Source: Bacteroidetes bacterium UBA1935 (GTDB lineage Bacteria; Bacteroidota; Bacteroidia; Chitinophagales; Chitinophagaceae). From it: a DNA stretch of 23,864 nucleotides. Below, in pieces: positions 14,957 through 22,888 of this stretch. The stretch lies in NCBI GenBank assembly GCA_002337045.1, contig DDFF01000011.1, positions 1 through 23,864 on the forward strand, in the 5' to 3' direction. The translations under genes and the position numbers were made by a program. Position 1 is the stretch's first letter. Each line of letters opens with the position of its first letter. The notes beneath the pieces were generated by a model. The model ran no database searches. It was not told the DNA's origin and was given only the letters and a program-made list of their open reading frames with translations.

Positions 14957-17491
14957 TTATTGTTTTATCAATTTTTGCGTAAGCACTTCGCTACCGTTGC
15001 GAACTGTAAGCATGTACATACCGCTTGCCAATTGTGCAGTGGGTAATACTACATTACCATTTGCATTGTTAGCAGTAGCATTTGCTACTTTTACCCCCAT
15101 CAGGTTTGTAACAGTAATCTCCAGTTCTTTACCTGCACCTTCATAATATAACTTTACATTATCCGTCGTTGGATTAGGCACCAATTTCACCTTCAAGCCT
15201 CCGTTATTAACAGCTGCAATACCGGTAGTTGGCTTACCAACAGCATTTAGTTCAAAACGACCTTTACCTTGCGAAGCCGTATTTGCATCTACTGTAAACC
15301 AATATTCATAACCTGCATTCAACTCTTCATTTTTGCCTGTGAAATTATCTTTCAGGTAAAGTTTGGTACCAGCCGGCATATCAAAATCAGGAACAGAGAT
15401 TTTATAGTTTTTCTGGTATGGTGTATTGAAGCCTAATACTATAACTTCATTTTCTGTATATGGACGATTATCTATAGCCAGCGCGCTATCATCTTTAGAA
15501 AAAGTACTGAAGGTAACTTCCGGATTCGGGAATTTCAATGCGTCATCAGTTTCGGCAACAGCCATTGCATTATCGTCGTAATGCAATTGGAATCTGTCCC
15601 AATAGGTGGTACTATCTTCAATATTCAGTGTTATTCTGTTTGCAAAGCCTGTAGTCTTGAACATCGTACTTGTACTTGCTGTTTTATCAGCCTCTTCAAT
15701 AATAATAGACCCTGTAGCTGCAAGCTGAGTTACAAAAGCACCTGCAACAGGCAGGCTGAATGATGAAGACCCGTAAGTATAAGTAGTATACCCACCTTTA
15801 GTTCCTTGTTGGGCATTCCAGATATAGAAATTAGTACCAATACCTCCCGTAAAGCTTAGAGCATCCATATTAACGGGAGATGGGAAAGGATTACCTACAA
15901 GTGCATATGTAGTGCCACTACCTTTTGTTCGGCTGATGGTTTGTGTACCCTGATTTACAGTACCTGTCATATCAAGCGTTACAGCACTTGGTGTATATGC
16001 AGCACTAGTTAGGCCCTCGCCAATAGCACCACGCACCAATACACGAATACCTTCGTATTGATCCCAGGAATTTGCACCTGACCCGTTAGTGTTAGTAAAT
16101 GCAGTCCAGCCTATATCATTTACTGCAGAGCCGTTTGCTGTAGAAATATCATACCAGTAAGAAGAAGGATTGTTGCTACCTGTTGCTGTAAAACCATTTG
16201 TGGCGCCACCACCACCTGTTATGTCTATATCATCTGTAAGCACGGTGAGTGCTTGTGCTGATGTGAATGGATGCGACAGGAAACGATATGCCCTGCGACC
16301 ACCCGGTATGTAGCGCTGTACCGTAATATTTCCACTGATAGTGCCTGAACTATTGCCAATACGCCCGGTGTTTGTTGCGTCTGATGTAAGAGTAAGTAAG
16401 CCACCTGTAGTAAGTGTGGCACCGGATGCTACTGTAATTGTACCCGCGCATGAAATAGCATTGCCAGAAATAGTGCTGCTTGCAGCAAAGTTGAAAGTAC
16501 CGACACCACTAAAACCACTACCACTATTGGTGAGGTTACCATTAATATTGGCAGTAGTACCACTACCCATTGTTAATGAAACCCCACTATTAATCGTTAA
16601 TTCCTTACAAGTAAAATTACCTGGCGTAGTGCTGCTTGCAATGATTGCATCTACCGTAGATGTTGGTACCCCGTTACTCCATGTTGTACCGTTCCATGTT
16701 GTAGATGAGATAGCTGAACAAGTAGCCGGCGAAAAAATAGCAGCATCGTCCTTGTCCCAATTGCTTGCATTGTTTATGGCTGCACGCACGGCAGCTGCTG
16801 TGCCTGATGTTACAGAACAGTTATAACGCGCATTATCAGTTTCATCGGTATTACCTACCCCGATATAGTCGAGTCGTAAACAGTTGGTACCATTAGTCAG
16901 CGTATTTGGCAATTCTGAAGCACTTGTAGAAGCACCAGCGCCATTATCCCAGTTACCATCGGTTGTGGTACCACTGATGTAGTTGGTATGAATACCTGCC
17001 AAGAATGTAGTTGGAACAAATCTATAGTTTGTTGTTGTATCAAGAGAGGATATACCCTGACAAGCAAATATCTGATCTCCGGATGTAGGTATCGCCAAAC
17101 CACGACCACCTATTATGCTACCGTGCGATGTACCTGCTATACAACCACTACCACAGTTAGTGGTAGATGTCCAGAATTTAATTTGTGTATATGCTGGTAT
17201 CGCAGCTGTTGCCTGCCACATAAATATCCAGTCACTTGTTGTTGCATTTAACTGTACATAACCTGTAGCATCAGTATATTGCCCGTCTGTAAAAATAATC
17301 TGCGTACCTGCAGTAATAGGTGTCAACAACATAATTGCGAAAGTATCTGCCCCTGTATTCTCACTATTGTAAGCAGTAAAAGCCACATCACCGGCCGAGA
17401 GCGTTGTTTGTGCTATTGAATTTTTATCGAAGCACAGCATCAGCAATAATGCTAATGATAATTTCAGTTTAATAAATCTGGTTATTTTCAT
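14957..17491 (-). CDS. Large T9SS-secreted surface protein
   Basis: An 844-aa extracellular protein. A signal peptide ends near residue 28 (KNSIAQ-TT). Residues about 30-260 resemble a domain frequent in secreted Bacteroidota proteins (AGDVAFTAYNSEN ... GTQIIFTDGQYTD ... GDQIFACQG). Residues about 265-390 are Ser/Thr/Gly-rich, repetitive and beta-solenoid-like (WNGTTWSNGVPTS, then runs such as GNLTNSGSGFSGVGTFNF). About 390-680 form a further beta-rich region, and about 765-844 a T9SS type A domain (VPNPTTDNVKLYY ... LASGMYMLTVRNG). No catalytic motif is visible, so a structural or adhesive role is most likely. It begins 35 nt after the formyltransferase stop. Confidence 0.85.
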   Translation of the reverse strand: MKITRFIKLKLSLALLLMLCFDKNSIAQTTLSAGDVAFTAYNSENTGADTFAIMLLTPITAGTQIIFTDGQYTDATGYVQLNATTSDWIFMWQATAAIPAYTQIKFWTSTTNCGSGCIAGTSHGSIIGGRGLAIPTSGDQIFACQGISSLDTTTNYRFVPTTFLAGIHTNYISGTTTDGNWDNGAGASTSASELPNTLTNGTNCLRLDYIGVGNTDETDNARYNCSVTSGTAAAVRAAINNASNWDKDDAAIFSPATCSAISSTTWNGTTWSNGVPTSTVDAIIASSTTPGNFTCKELTINSGVSLTMGSGTTANINGNLTNSGSGFSGVGTFNFAASSTISGNAISCAGTITVASGATLTTGGLLTLTSDATNTGRIGNSSGTISGNITVQRYIPGGRRAYRFLSHPFTSAQALTVLTDDIDITGGGGATNGFTATGSNNPSSYWYDISTANGSAVNDIGWTAFTNTNGSGANSWDQYEGIRVLVRGAIGEGLTSAAYTPSAVTLDMTGTVNQGTQTISRTKGSGTTYALVGNPFPSPVNMDALSFTGGIGTNFYIWNAQQGTKGGYTTYTYGSSSFSLPVAGAFVTQLAATGSIIIEEADKTASTSTMFKTTGFANRITLNIEDSTTYWDRFQLHYDDNAMAVAETDDALKFPNPEVTFSTFSKDDSALAIDNRPYTENEVIVLGFNTPYQKNYKISVPDFDMPAGTKLYLKDNFTGKNEELNAGYEYWFTVDANTASQGKGRFELNAVGKPTTGIAAVNNGGLKVKLVPNPTTDNVKLYYEGAGKELEITVTNLMGVKVANATANNANGNVVLPTAQLASGMYMLTVRNGSEVLTQKLIKQ

Positions 17492-17526
17492 AATCGTTTT
17501 TTTAGAGGATATTATTAGTTTTCATT

Positions 17527-18459
17527 TCAGAATATATCGGCAAAAACATCTCCTGCCTTTATGGGGAATATTTTTATAAAATCGTTGGCGCAGTATATAC
17601 CTTCCTCCAGATAAAACACACTGAGATATAAAGCTGTATTAGCAAAACACTGCACTTTTATCCCTGTTTTATTTACTTCTAACACTGTACCGGGAATATC
17701 ATGCTCATTACATTCAGCCTGTGTAGCGCTTATTATGCGCAACAGACTACCGTTCAATAATGTATATGCCCCATTGTTCCAAGGATTACAGGCATTCAAT
17801 AAGGCAATAATCTCAACTGCTCTTTGTTTTTTCCAGAATATACTTACGTCTTGCTGTCCGGGCTTTTTATAGTATGCTGCAGTATTTTCATGTTGCTCTG
17901 TGGCAGCAAATCTTCCATTACATACACCTAAAGCAACTCCTGATATTATTTGGGCACATACATGTGATAGTTTTGTACTGTGCATACCGTAGGTATCATT
18001 TTGTAGTATTGGTATTTTCTCAATGTGCAAAAGATCTCCTTTGTCAAAATATTTATTCATTTTATGAATAGAGATACCACCAAAAGCTTCCCTGTTTTTT
18101 ATTTGTGGGAAAATTGCATCAGCCCCTCTGTACGCAGGTAATAAGCCAAAATGAAAGTTTACAAATCCAAACTTGGGCAGCAGCAATATTTCCTCAGGTA
18201 TTTTGTAAGGAAACGTAAGTACCAGCACAATACTCAGCTTATACTCCTCAATCCAAGTCTTCATCGTGTCTGCAATATCCTTCTTGGCAAAACTGGTACA
18301 ACTAATGCCATAATGTTTGCAGATTGCCATAGCATCTGTAGTTGCGTTATGCACTATATCAGGAATGCCCGCAGCAACAACAATCTTATCAATGCACAAC
18401 TTTTGCAATGCAGGCAGCGCCAACCTACTGTTACATAATATCCCTACTCTGGTCTCCAT
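17527..18459 (-). CDS. Formyltransferase-family enzyme (Fmt-like fold)
   Basis: A 310-aa enzyme of the folate-dependent formyltransferase superfamily, which transfers a formyl group from 10-formyltetrahydrofolate to an amine. The core keeps the catalytic set: N101 and H103 in NFHFGLLPAYRG, and D139 in YFDKGD after GISIHKMN. The C-terminal part (NPWNNGAYTLLNGSLLRI ... PGTVLEV) resembles the Formyl_trans_C domain. The start at 18459 forms a TGATG overlap with the upstream stop; a longer frame from 18486 would overlap by 28 nt. It is not assumed to be the housekeeping Met-tRNA formyltransferase: its context is a binding-protein-fold gene and the Collar cluster. Its acceptor is unknown. Confidence 0.85.
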   Translation of the reverse strand: METRVGILCNSRLALPALQKLCIDKIVVAAGIPDIVHNATTDAMAICKHYGISCTSFAKKDIADTMKTWIEEYKLSIVLVLTFPYKIPEEILLLPKFGFVNFHFGLLPAYRGADAIFPQIKNREAFGGISIHKMNKYFDKGDLLHIEKIPILQNDTYGMHSTKLSHVCAQIISGVALGVCNGRFAATEQHENTAAYYKKPGQQDVSIFWKKQRAVEIIALLNACNPWNNGAYTLLNGSLLRIISATQAECNEHDIPGTVLEVNKTGIKVQCFANTALYLSVFYLEEGIYCANDFIKIFPIKAGDVFADIF

Positions 18460-19589
18460 CACGTACAAGGATAGGGATTCAGCCATCCTTCATTAGGATG
18501 ACTTTCCATGTTATCAATCCTCCATTGCTCCATATCACTGGCAATAGTGGTTATCAGACTCTCTTTACTATTATCTTTGACGCTGGCAATATAGCTATCT
18601 CCATTTATATACTGATTACCTGCATAGCTGCAATTTCCTCTGGGAGATTGTAATTGATAATTACGAATATTGCTTGCTGTAGTTGCTGTATCAAACCTTC
18701 CCGATTCATTGTACGCGGCACACGCTATCAAGGTTTTTGCACATTCATAGCCGAGTAGTGAAAACCTGTCAAATACGTGATCGCTTATACTTTCAAAGCT
18801 TTTTTTAAGCTTCACATTATACTCTGCATCCAATATCGGATACCAAGAAGAAGCAGTATAAATTTCTTTTTTAAATCCCTTATGCATTGCCATTACTTCA
18901 GGCAATGTAAACAGTGCAGGACCAGCTAGTACAACATCGTGTTTATCAAAAATAGCTGATGTTGCAGATAAAAATGCGATTGCATCATCTCCTGCAAAAC
19001 CACAATAAACAATATCAGGTTTTGTTTTCTCAAGCTGTTCATTCAGCTTCTCACAAAACGCATCGTCTATTTTCATCTTAGCTGTAATGTATCCCACGTA
19101 ACTCCCACCTGCAGATTCAAACCCTTTCACAAAAGCATATTGCAAATGATAACCTACATCCATCAATGACAAACACATCAGTACAGTTTTGTATCCCATT
19201 GATGCTAAATAAACGCCTGACTGATAAGCCGCTTTCCATTCCTGCAAGGAGTGATGAAAAATATAGGGTGAAGTAATTACAGGATAATTAACAAACCCTC
19301 CCATATCTGCCTGTATCAGTATCTTTTTTTGTTTATCAAACAGCCCCCACAAGTCATCATATGTTTTTCCACCGGTGTATGCAATTACTGTATCAACACG
19401 ATCTTGCAGTAATAATTTGTTGGCCTTAGACAATATTGTTTCGTTATGTCCGCCATTCCCGCCGTCTTCTATTACAAACTGTATCGTTTTATCACTGCAT
19501 TCGCTCTTAGCTAGCTCCATACCATCGCAAAACTGCAATGACACAAGGGGGAAAAGTTGTGAGCGGGGTACAATTACACCAATCTTCAT
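18459..19589 (-). CDS. Periplasmic-binding-protein type 1 fold, no signal peptide
   Basis: A 376-aa protein with the layout of Leu/Ile/Val-type ABC substrate-binding proteins (Peripla_BP_6): MKIGVIVPRS as the first strand, FCDGMELAK, a central KTVLMCLSL strand, DIVYCGFAGDDAIAFL, and FDRFSLLGYECAKTLIACA near the end. Normal members carry a signal peptide, but here the first residues are already the first beta strand. The upstream frame back to a TAG at 19637-19635 has no ATG, GTG or TTG codon, so no signal peptide can be added. No ABC permease or ATPase is nearby. It is coupled to the formyltransferase by a TGATG overlap, so it may bind that enzyme's substrate or act as a cytoplasmic sensor. 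The ligand is unknown. Confidence 0.85.
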   Translation of the reverse strand: MKIGVIVPRSQLFPLVSLQFCDGMELAKSECSDKTIQFVIEDGGNGGHNETILSKANKLLLQDRVDTVIAYTGGKTYDDLWGLFDKQKKILIQADMGGFVNYPVITSPYIFHHSLQEWKAAYQSGVYLASMGYKTVLMCLSLMDVGYHLQYAFVKGFESAGGSYVGYITAKMKIDDAFCEKLNEQLEKTKPDIVYCGFAGDDAIAFLSATSAIFDKHDVVLAGPALFTLPEVMAMHKGFKKEIYTASSWYPILDAEYNVKLKKSFESISDHVFDRFSLLGYECAKTLIACAAYNESGRFDTATTASNIRNYQLQSPRGNCSYAGNQYINGDSYIASVKDNSKESLITTIASDMEQWRIDNMESHPNEGWLNPYPCT

Positions 19590-19625
19590 TCTTATTTTAT
19601 TATTTGTTTTTGTTTGTCTTAATAA

Positions 19626-19660
19626 GCAGAAGAACTATGGTATAGCCATAATTCTTCTGC
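19626..19660. terminator. Hairpin after the three Collar genes
   Basis: GCAGAAGAA (19626-19634) pairs with TTCTTCTGC (19652-19660), and TATGG (19636-19640) with CCATA (19646-19650), with one C-A mismatch and a TATAG loop. It lies 20 nt past the stop of the last Collar gene. The minus-strand tail TTATTAAG is a weak U-run, so partial read-through into the downstream binding-protein gene is possible. Confidence 0.6.
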
Positions 19661-19679
19661 GGATAAAAAACTATTCTGA

Positions 19680-20249
19680 TTAGTTTCTGTAAGGGAAAAC
19701 ACCATACATACAGATAATGTAGTTCATCCCAAGAACCGGCATCAAATTCGTATGCGGCTGGCTACCACCTGAAACAGACGCTGTAACACCACCTGCAAAA
19801 TTTGTGAGTGCTACAGTTTTCATTGCATCGTCACTTATAGACGTGTAGACATCAGTAGTTGTAGCTGCCGGAACTTTACCATCAGGCTCATCAGAGTTGC
19901 CTGTAGTTGCCGTAGAGCAAACAGGGTGTAGCGTGCTTGACAATGATGGTACCAATACATGATTATGCACCGGCATTTCATTTGTTGTTAATGTACAGGT
20001 TTCAGAACCACCTACCTGACCTAATTGGTAAGTAGACAAAGAGTGCCCCGTACCTGCTCCTACAGCTACTCTGCCCATAAGGTTTGGCAAACCGAATGTC
20101 TGCGTGCCATTACCACCGTAAGTGACACCTAATATTGAAAATAATGCTGTATTGCTGGCGATATTTAGAATTGCACCATTGCAATAGCTCCAGTTTTTGG
20201 GAGCAAAGTTGCTTGCAAACATGCGCACTTCACCTATAGTACCTTCCAT
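19680..20249 (-). CDS. Phage-tail Collar domain protein (MdpB-like), third copy
   Basis: A 189-aa protein of the tail Collar/microcystin-dependent-protein family. The N-terminus MEGTIGEVRMFASNFAPKNW, then YGGNGTQTFGLPNLMGRVAVGAG, is the Collar signature. A MPVHNH motif is at about 91-96, a Thr/Ser-rich variable part follows, and the conserved end is PHTNLMPVLGMNYIICMYG-FPYRN. There is no signal peptide or T9SS domain. It is last of three tandem paralogues, 36 nt after the second. In phages such domains sit in trimeric fibre tips; the MdpB-like chromosomal form has no established function that I know of. Confidence 0.9.
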   Translation of the reverse strand: MEGTIGEVRMFASNFAPKNWSYCNGAILNIASNTALFSILGVTYGGNGTQTFGLPNLMGRVAVGAGTGHSLSTYQLGQVGGSETCTLTTNEMPVHNHVLVPSLSSTLHPVCSTATTGNSDEPDGKVPAATTTDVYTSISDDAMKTVALTNFAGGVTASVSGGSQPHTNLMPVLGMNYIICMYGVFPYRN

Positions 20250-20285
20250 ATTTTTATGTTTTATAAAATTTATGATTGTGATTAT

Positions 20286-20864
20286 TTAGTTTCTGGAAGG
20301 GAAAATACCTTCCAGGCATATAATAAAATTCAATGCCTGATATGGCTGAATGTTATTGTGGGGAGCACTGCCACCTGAAGGCAACATAGTCATTGTTGCT
20401 GTGTAAGAACCTGTACTAACCCCCATACTTACGCCTTGTGTAGCTGCACTGTTATACATCTGCAAACCATTACTAGTTATGGCATAACCAGTACCACTTG
20501 GTTCATTTGTAGAGGCATCACCATTTGTAGCAGGTATTGCTGCTGTAGCAGTCAGGTTTTCAGACATAAAGTGATTATGAGCCGGCATTTGTGGCGTCAA
20601 TAATGTCACATTTTCAGCACCACCTGTTTGACCTAGCTCATAATTAGTACTCATACCCGGACCTTGTCCTGTACCTACTGCTACTCTGCTGCGCATATCG
20701 GGCAATGCGAATGTGGTTTGTCCGTCTCCGCCATAGGTAGTGCCTATTAACGCAAATAGTGGCGTGTATACCGCAATTGACAAAAGACTTCCATCACAAT
20801 ATGACCAGTTACCGGGTGCGAAGTTGCCCGCGAACAAACGGATTTCACCTATTGTACCTTCCAT
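20286..20864 (-). CDS. Phage-tail Collar domain protein (MdpB-like), second copy
   Basis: The middle copy, 192 aa. It starts MEGTIGEIRLFAGNFAPGNW, followed by YGGDGQTTFALPDMRSRVAVG, and has the MPAHNH motif and the PHNNIQPYQALNFIICLEG end. The variable segment between MPAHNH and the C-terminus (about residues 98-162) is Ala/Thr/Ser-rich and differs most from the other copies, as expected if that part sets specificity. It lacks any export signal. Gaps to its neighbours are 36 and 33 nt, so the three genes form one transcription unit. Confidence 0.9.
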   Translation of the reverse strand: MEGTIGEIRLFAGNFAPGNWSYCDGSLLSIAVYTPLFALIGTTYGGDGQTTFALPDMRSRVAVGTGQGPGMSTNYELGQTGGAENVTLLTPQMPAHNHFMSENLTATAAIPATNGDASTNEPSGTGYAITSNGLQMYNSAATQGVSMGVSTGSYTATMTMLPSGGSAPHNNIQPYQALNFIICLEGIFPSRN

Positions 20865-20897
20865 AATTATTAAATATTTTATTAGTTAGTTGATATA

Positions 20898-21467
20898 TTA
20901 GTTTCTTGATGGGAAAATTCCATATTGGCAAATGATATAGTTCAATGCCAGAAATGGTTGTCTGTTTTCATGCGGCTGGCTATTCCCGGATATACTACAG
21001 TTAATACTACCAACAACATTTACCGGAGAAGATATTAATGATGCATCTGTTGTGCTGCTATAAACATTTACATTATCTGTAATTGCTGCGTAGTTGTTTA
21101 CAGGTGTTTTTTGATCTGCATCATTATTGGCTGCACCTATAGCCACAGAGCCTGATTGATTTGTGACTTGCACAGTATGTGTGTGCACAGGTAATTGAGT
21201 ACTAATTAGTGTTGTATTTTCAACACCAATCATTTCACCCAAAACGTAGTTAGATGTACCCGGAGCCTGTCCCGGGCTCACCGCAGTACGCCCTCTGAAA
21301 TCAGGCAACGCAAATGTTGTCTGTCCATTACCACCGTAAGTGGTACCAAGTAATGCAAATAATGCAGAATTTGTAGAAATTGCCAGTATCTGCCCTTGAC
21401 AATATGCCCAATACTTAGGCGCAAAGTCCGGAGCAAATAAGCGTATTTCAGCCATAGTTCCTTCCAT
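20898..21467 (-). CDS. Phage-tail Collar domain protein (MdpB-like), first copy
   Basis: The first copy in transcription order, 189 aa. It starts MEGTMAEIRLFAPDFAPKYW, followed by YGGNGQTTFALPDFRGRTAV. LPVHTH replaces the MPAHNH/MPVHNH motif of the others, and the end is PHENRQPFLALNYIICQYG-FPSRN. The middle part (about 98-160) is again the least conserved. It follows a strong palindromic terminator, so the Collar genes need their own promoter in the 130-nt gap before it; I could not identify a convincing one. Confidence 0.9.
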   Translation of the reverse strand: MEGTMAEIRLFAPDFAPKYWAYCQGQILAISTNSALFALLGTTYGGNGQTTFALPDFRGRTAVSPGQAPGTSNYVLGEMIGVENTTLISTQLPVHTHTVQVTNQSGSVAIGAANNDADQKTPVNNYAAITDNVNVYSSTTDASLISSPVNVVGSINCSISGNSQPHENRQPFLALNYIICQYGIFPSRN

Positions 21468-21600
21468 AGTAGTTTTTGTTGTTTTAAATGGTTAATGAAT
21501 AATATAATTGCATGAAATTTGTTCTATGCGTTGTATTAACACTTTAGGGTAGGCTCATTTATTACTTATTAAACAGACTTAAAAGTAAAATGTATTTACA

Positions 21601-21634
21601 ACAAAAAAACCAGTGTATACACTGGTTTTTTTGT
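21601..21634. terminator. Perfect palindromic terminator
   Basis: Bases 21601-21617 and 21618-21634 are exact reverse complements (17 nt each), with a GC-containing core CCAGTG/CACTGG flanked by seven A and seven T. It works on either strand as drawn. It lies between the metalloprotease-like gene stop (21659) and the first Collar gene (21467), so it splits the cluster into two transcripts. Confidence 0.88.
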
Positions 21635-21658
21635 CAATTATTTTACTTATAGCCCCAC

Positions 21659-22156
21659 TTATCTACGAAGCCAGTTTTGCATAGTCGGGTAAATATCACC
21701 GGAAATATTTGCAACATGCTTCTCATTAGTCATTCCGAACCATTGCAATAAACTCACACCGAAATATCGCCTGTTACTAAAATTATCTATAATTGCATTC
21801 GACTCTCCATGATAACCTTCAGGGTGAAAAACCACTTCAGGCGGTACATTTAAGTAGTTTGCTGCAGCCCAACTCCATGCTATTGCCGCCATCTCAGCAC
21901 CGCCGGGCTGTAAATCTCCGTTTACATTTGGGCTGGTTACCGATACTCTGTCTTTAGGCAATAAAACGGCAATATGACCTGCCTCATGTAGCAAATCTCC
22001 GGGGCTTTGCATTTTTGCGGCATCATATACTATACCACCGGCTACAATGTCAATCCCGGGTAAAAAACTGGAATCTTTTACGATACCTTCCACACAAGAA
22101 ATGCCAATGTGGTTAATAAAAGATGTTATGGTTTCAAGATATTGTTTACTATCCAT
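21659..22156 (-). CDS. Putative HExxH zinc metalloprotease
   Basis: A 165-aa cytoplasmic protein of unknown family. The zincin motif HEAGH is at residues 57-61 (GDLLHEAGHIAVLLP), with a candidate third ligand E88 in GGAEMAAIAWSWAA, 27 residues later on a helix; this spacing resembles ImmA/IrrE-type and other gluzincin-like proteases. A later segment (VVFHPEGYHGESNAIIDNF) is rich in His, Glu and aromatic residues, and the end contains SLLQWFGMT. No signal peptide, propeptide or TM segment is seen. It overlaps the hydroxylase gene upstream by 8 nt, so it is translationally coupled to two oxygenases. A role in processing a cluster product is plausible; its substrate is unknown. Confidence 0.75.
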   Translation of the reverse strand: MDSKQYLETITSFINHIGISCVEGIVKDSSFLPGIDIVAGGIVYDAAKMQSPGDLLHEAGHIAVLLPKDRVSVTSPNVNGDLQPGGAEMAAIAWSWAAANYLNVPPEVVFHPEGYHGESNAIIDNFSNRRYFGVSLLQWFGMTNEKHVANISGDIYPTMQNWLRR

Positions 22157-22868
22157 GTGATTTACGATTATGCAATATCGCTTTCATATCGCTTGCTATT
22201 TGCAACGCTGTCGGCGAACCTTGCTGTTGTAATTGCTCTATTATCCGCAGTTCTTCTTCTTCTGAAAACAATGCAGGTTTAGGTATCTTTTTACAATCTG
22301 TCACTGTTGCAGATTCAAAAAGTTCACGTACCCAGTCATTAACTACACAGTCTATTACTAAGTGTATACGATCAGTAATGCCATTATTACTAAGCCTGTG
22401 TTTCAATTCAAAGTTCATATACCAACACTCACCCGGTTTGGGGAACAATACGTCTTCTAATACATAAAACTCTACACCCTCATTGGTACAAAGAGGTACG
22501 TGTATGCGCACCTCTCCCTCCTCATAACTAAGGCCGGGATCGCTATGTTCTTTTACAATTGCGCCAGATCTTAGATTCAGCACCCTTACCGATGTTTTTT
22601 CACATTGAAAACTATTAATAGCAGATTTTATTGCCGGGCACATTTGTAAATAAAGAGTATCCTCATATATGCTATCCCTATCATGCATTACAGCTGCATT
22701 ATTGGTATTGCCACCAACAGAACGCATTGGAATAGCCTTCCATTCGCCACTATAATCTTGGGTGTTGTAGTGCATAAGCCAGTTTTCCTGCAATGCATTG
22801 ACCTCTTGCAGCATTACATCGGCATTAAAACTGAAAGGAAGTTTCAAATATTGAATAATTGTGTTCAT
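22149..22868 (-). CDS. Aspartyl/asparaginyl beta-hydroxylase-family dioxygenase
   Basis: A 239-aa 2-oxoglutarate/Fe(II)-dependent hydroxylase. The start at 22868 (MNTIIQYLKLPFSF) is preferred over 22904, which would overlap the upstream gene. The double-stranded beta-helix core includes LNLRSGAIVKEHSDPG with H108 and D110, RIHVPLCTNEGVEF with R121, GECWYMNFELKHRLSN with H157, and RIHLVID with R167. H108, D110 and H157 would be the iron ligands and R167 the likely 2-oxoglutarate ligand, by analogy with the family. About 65 C-terminal residues form a helical extension. In this family substrates are protein side chains or free amino acids. It is 20 nt downstream of the PiuC-like gene and coupled to the protease gene. 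Confidence 0.88.
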   Translation of the reverse strand: MNTIIQYLKLPFSFNADVMLQEVNALQENWLMHYNTQDYSGEWKAIPMRSVGGNTNNAAVMHDRDSIYEDTLYLQMCPAIKSAINSFQCEKTSVRVLNLRSGAIVKEHSDPGLSYEEGEVRIHVPLCTNEGVEFYVLEDVLFPKPGECWYMNFELKHRLSNNGITDRIHLVIDCVVNDWVRELFESATVTDCKKIPKPALFSEEEELRIIEQLQQQGSPTALQIASDMKAILHNRKSHG

Positions 22869-22888
22869 GATGATGTAAAAAGTTCGTA

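Noticed and set aside
16341..16826. 161-codon open frame antisense to the 844-aa T9SS gene
   Set aside because: Val/Pro/Leu-rich low-complexity product arising from the Thr/Gly-rich repeats on the other strand.
19680..21467. Prophage or tailocin remnant
   Set aside because: Apart from the Collar domains no phage structural, packaging, integration or lysis gene is present on either side, no att repeats were seen, and neighbours are metabolic-type enzymes.
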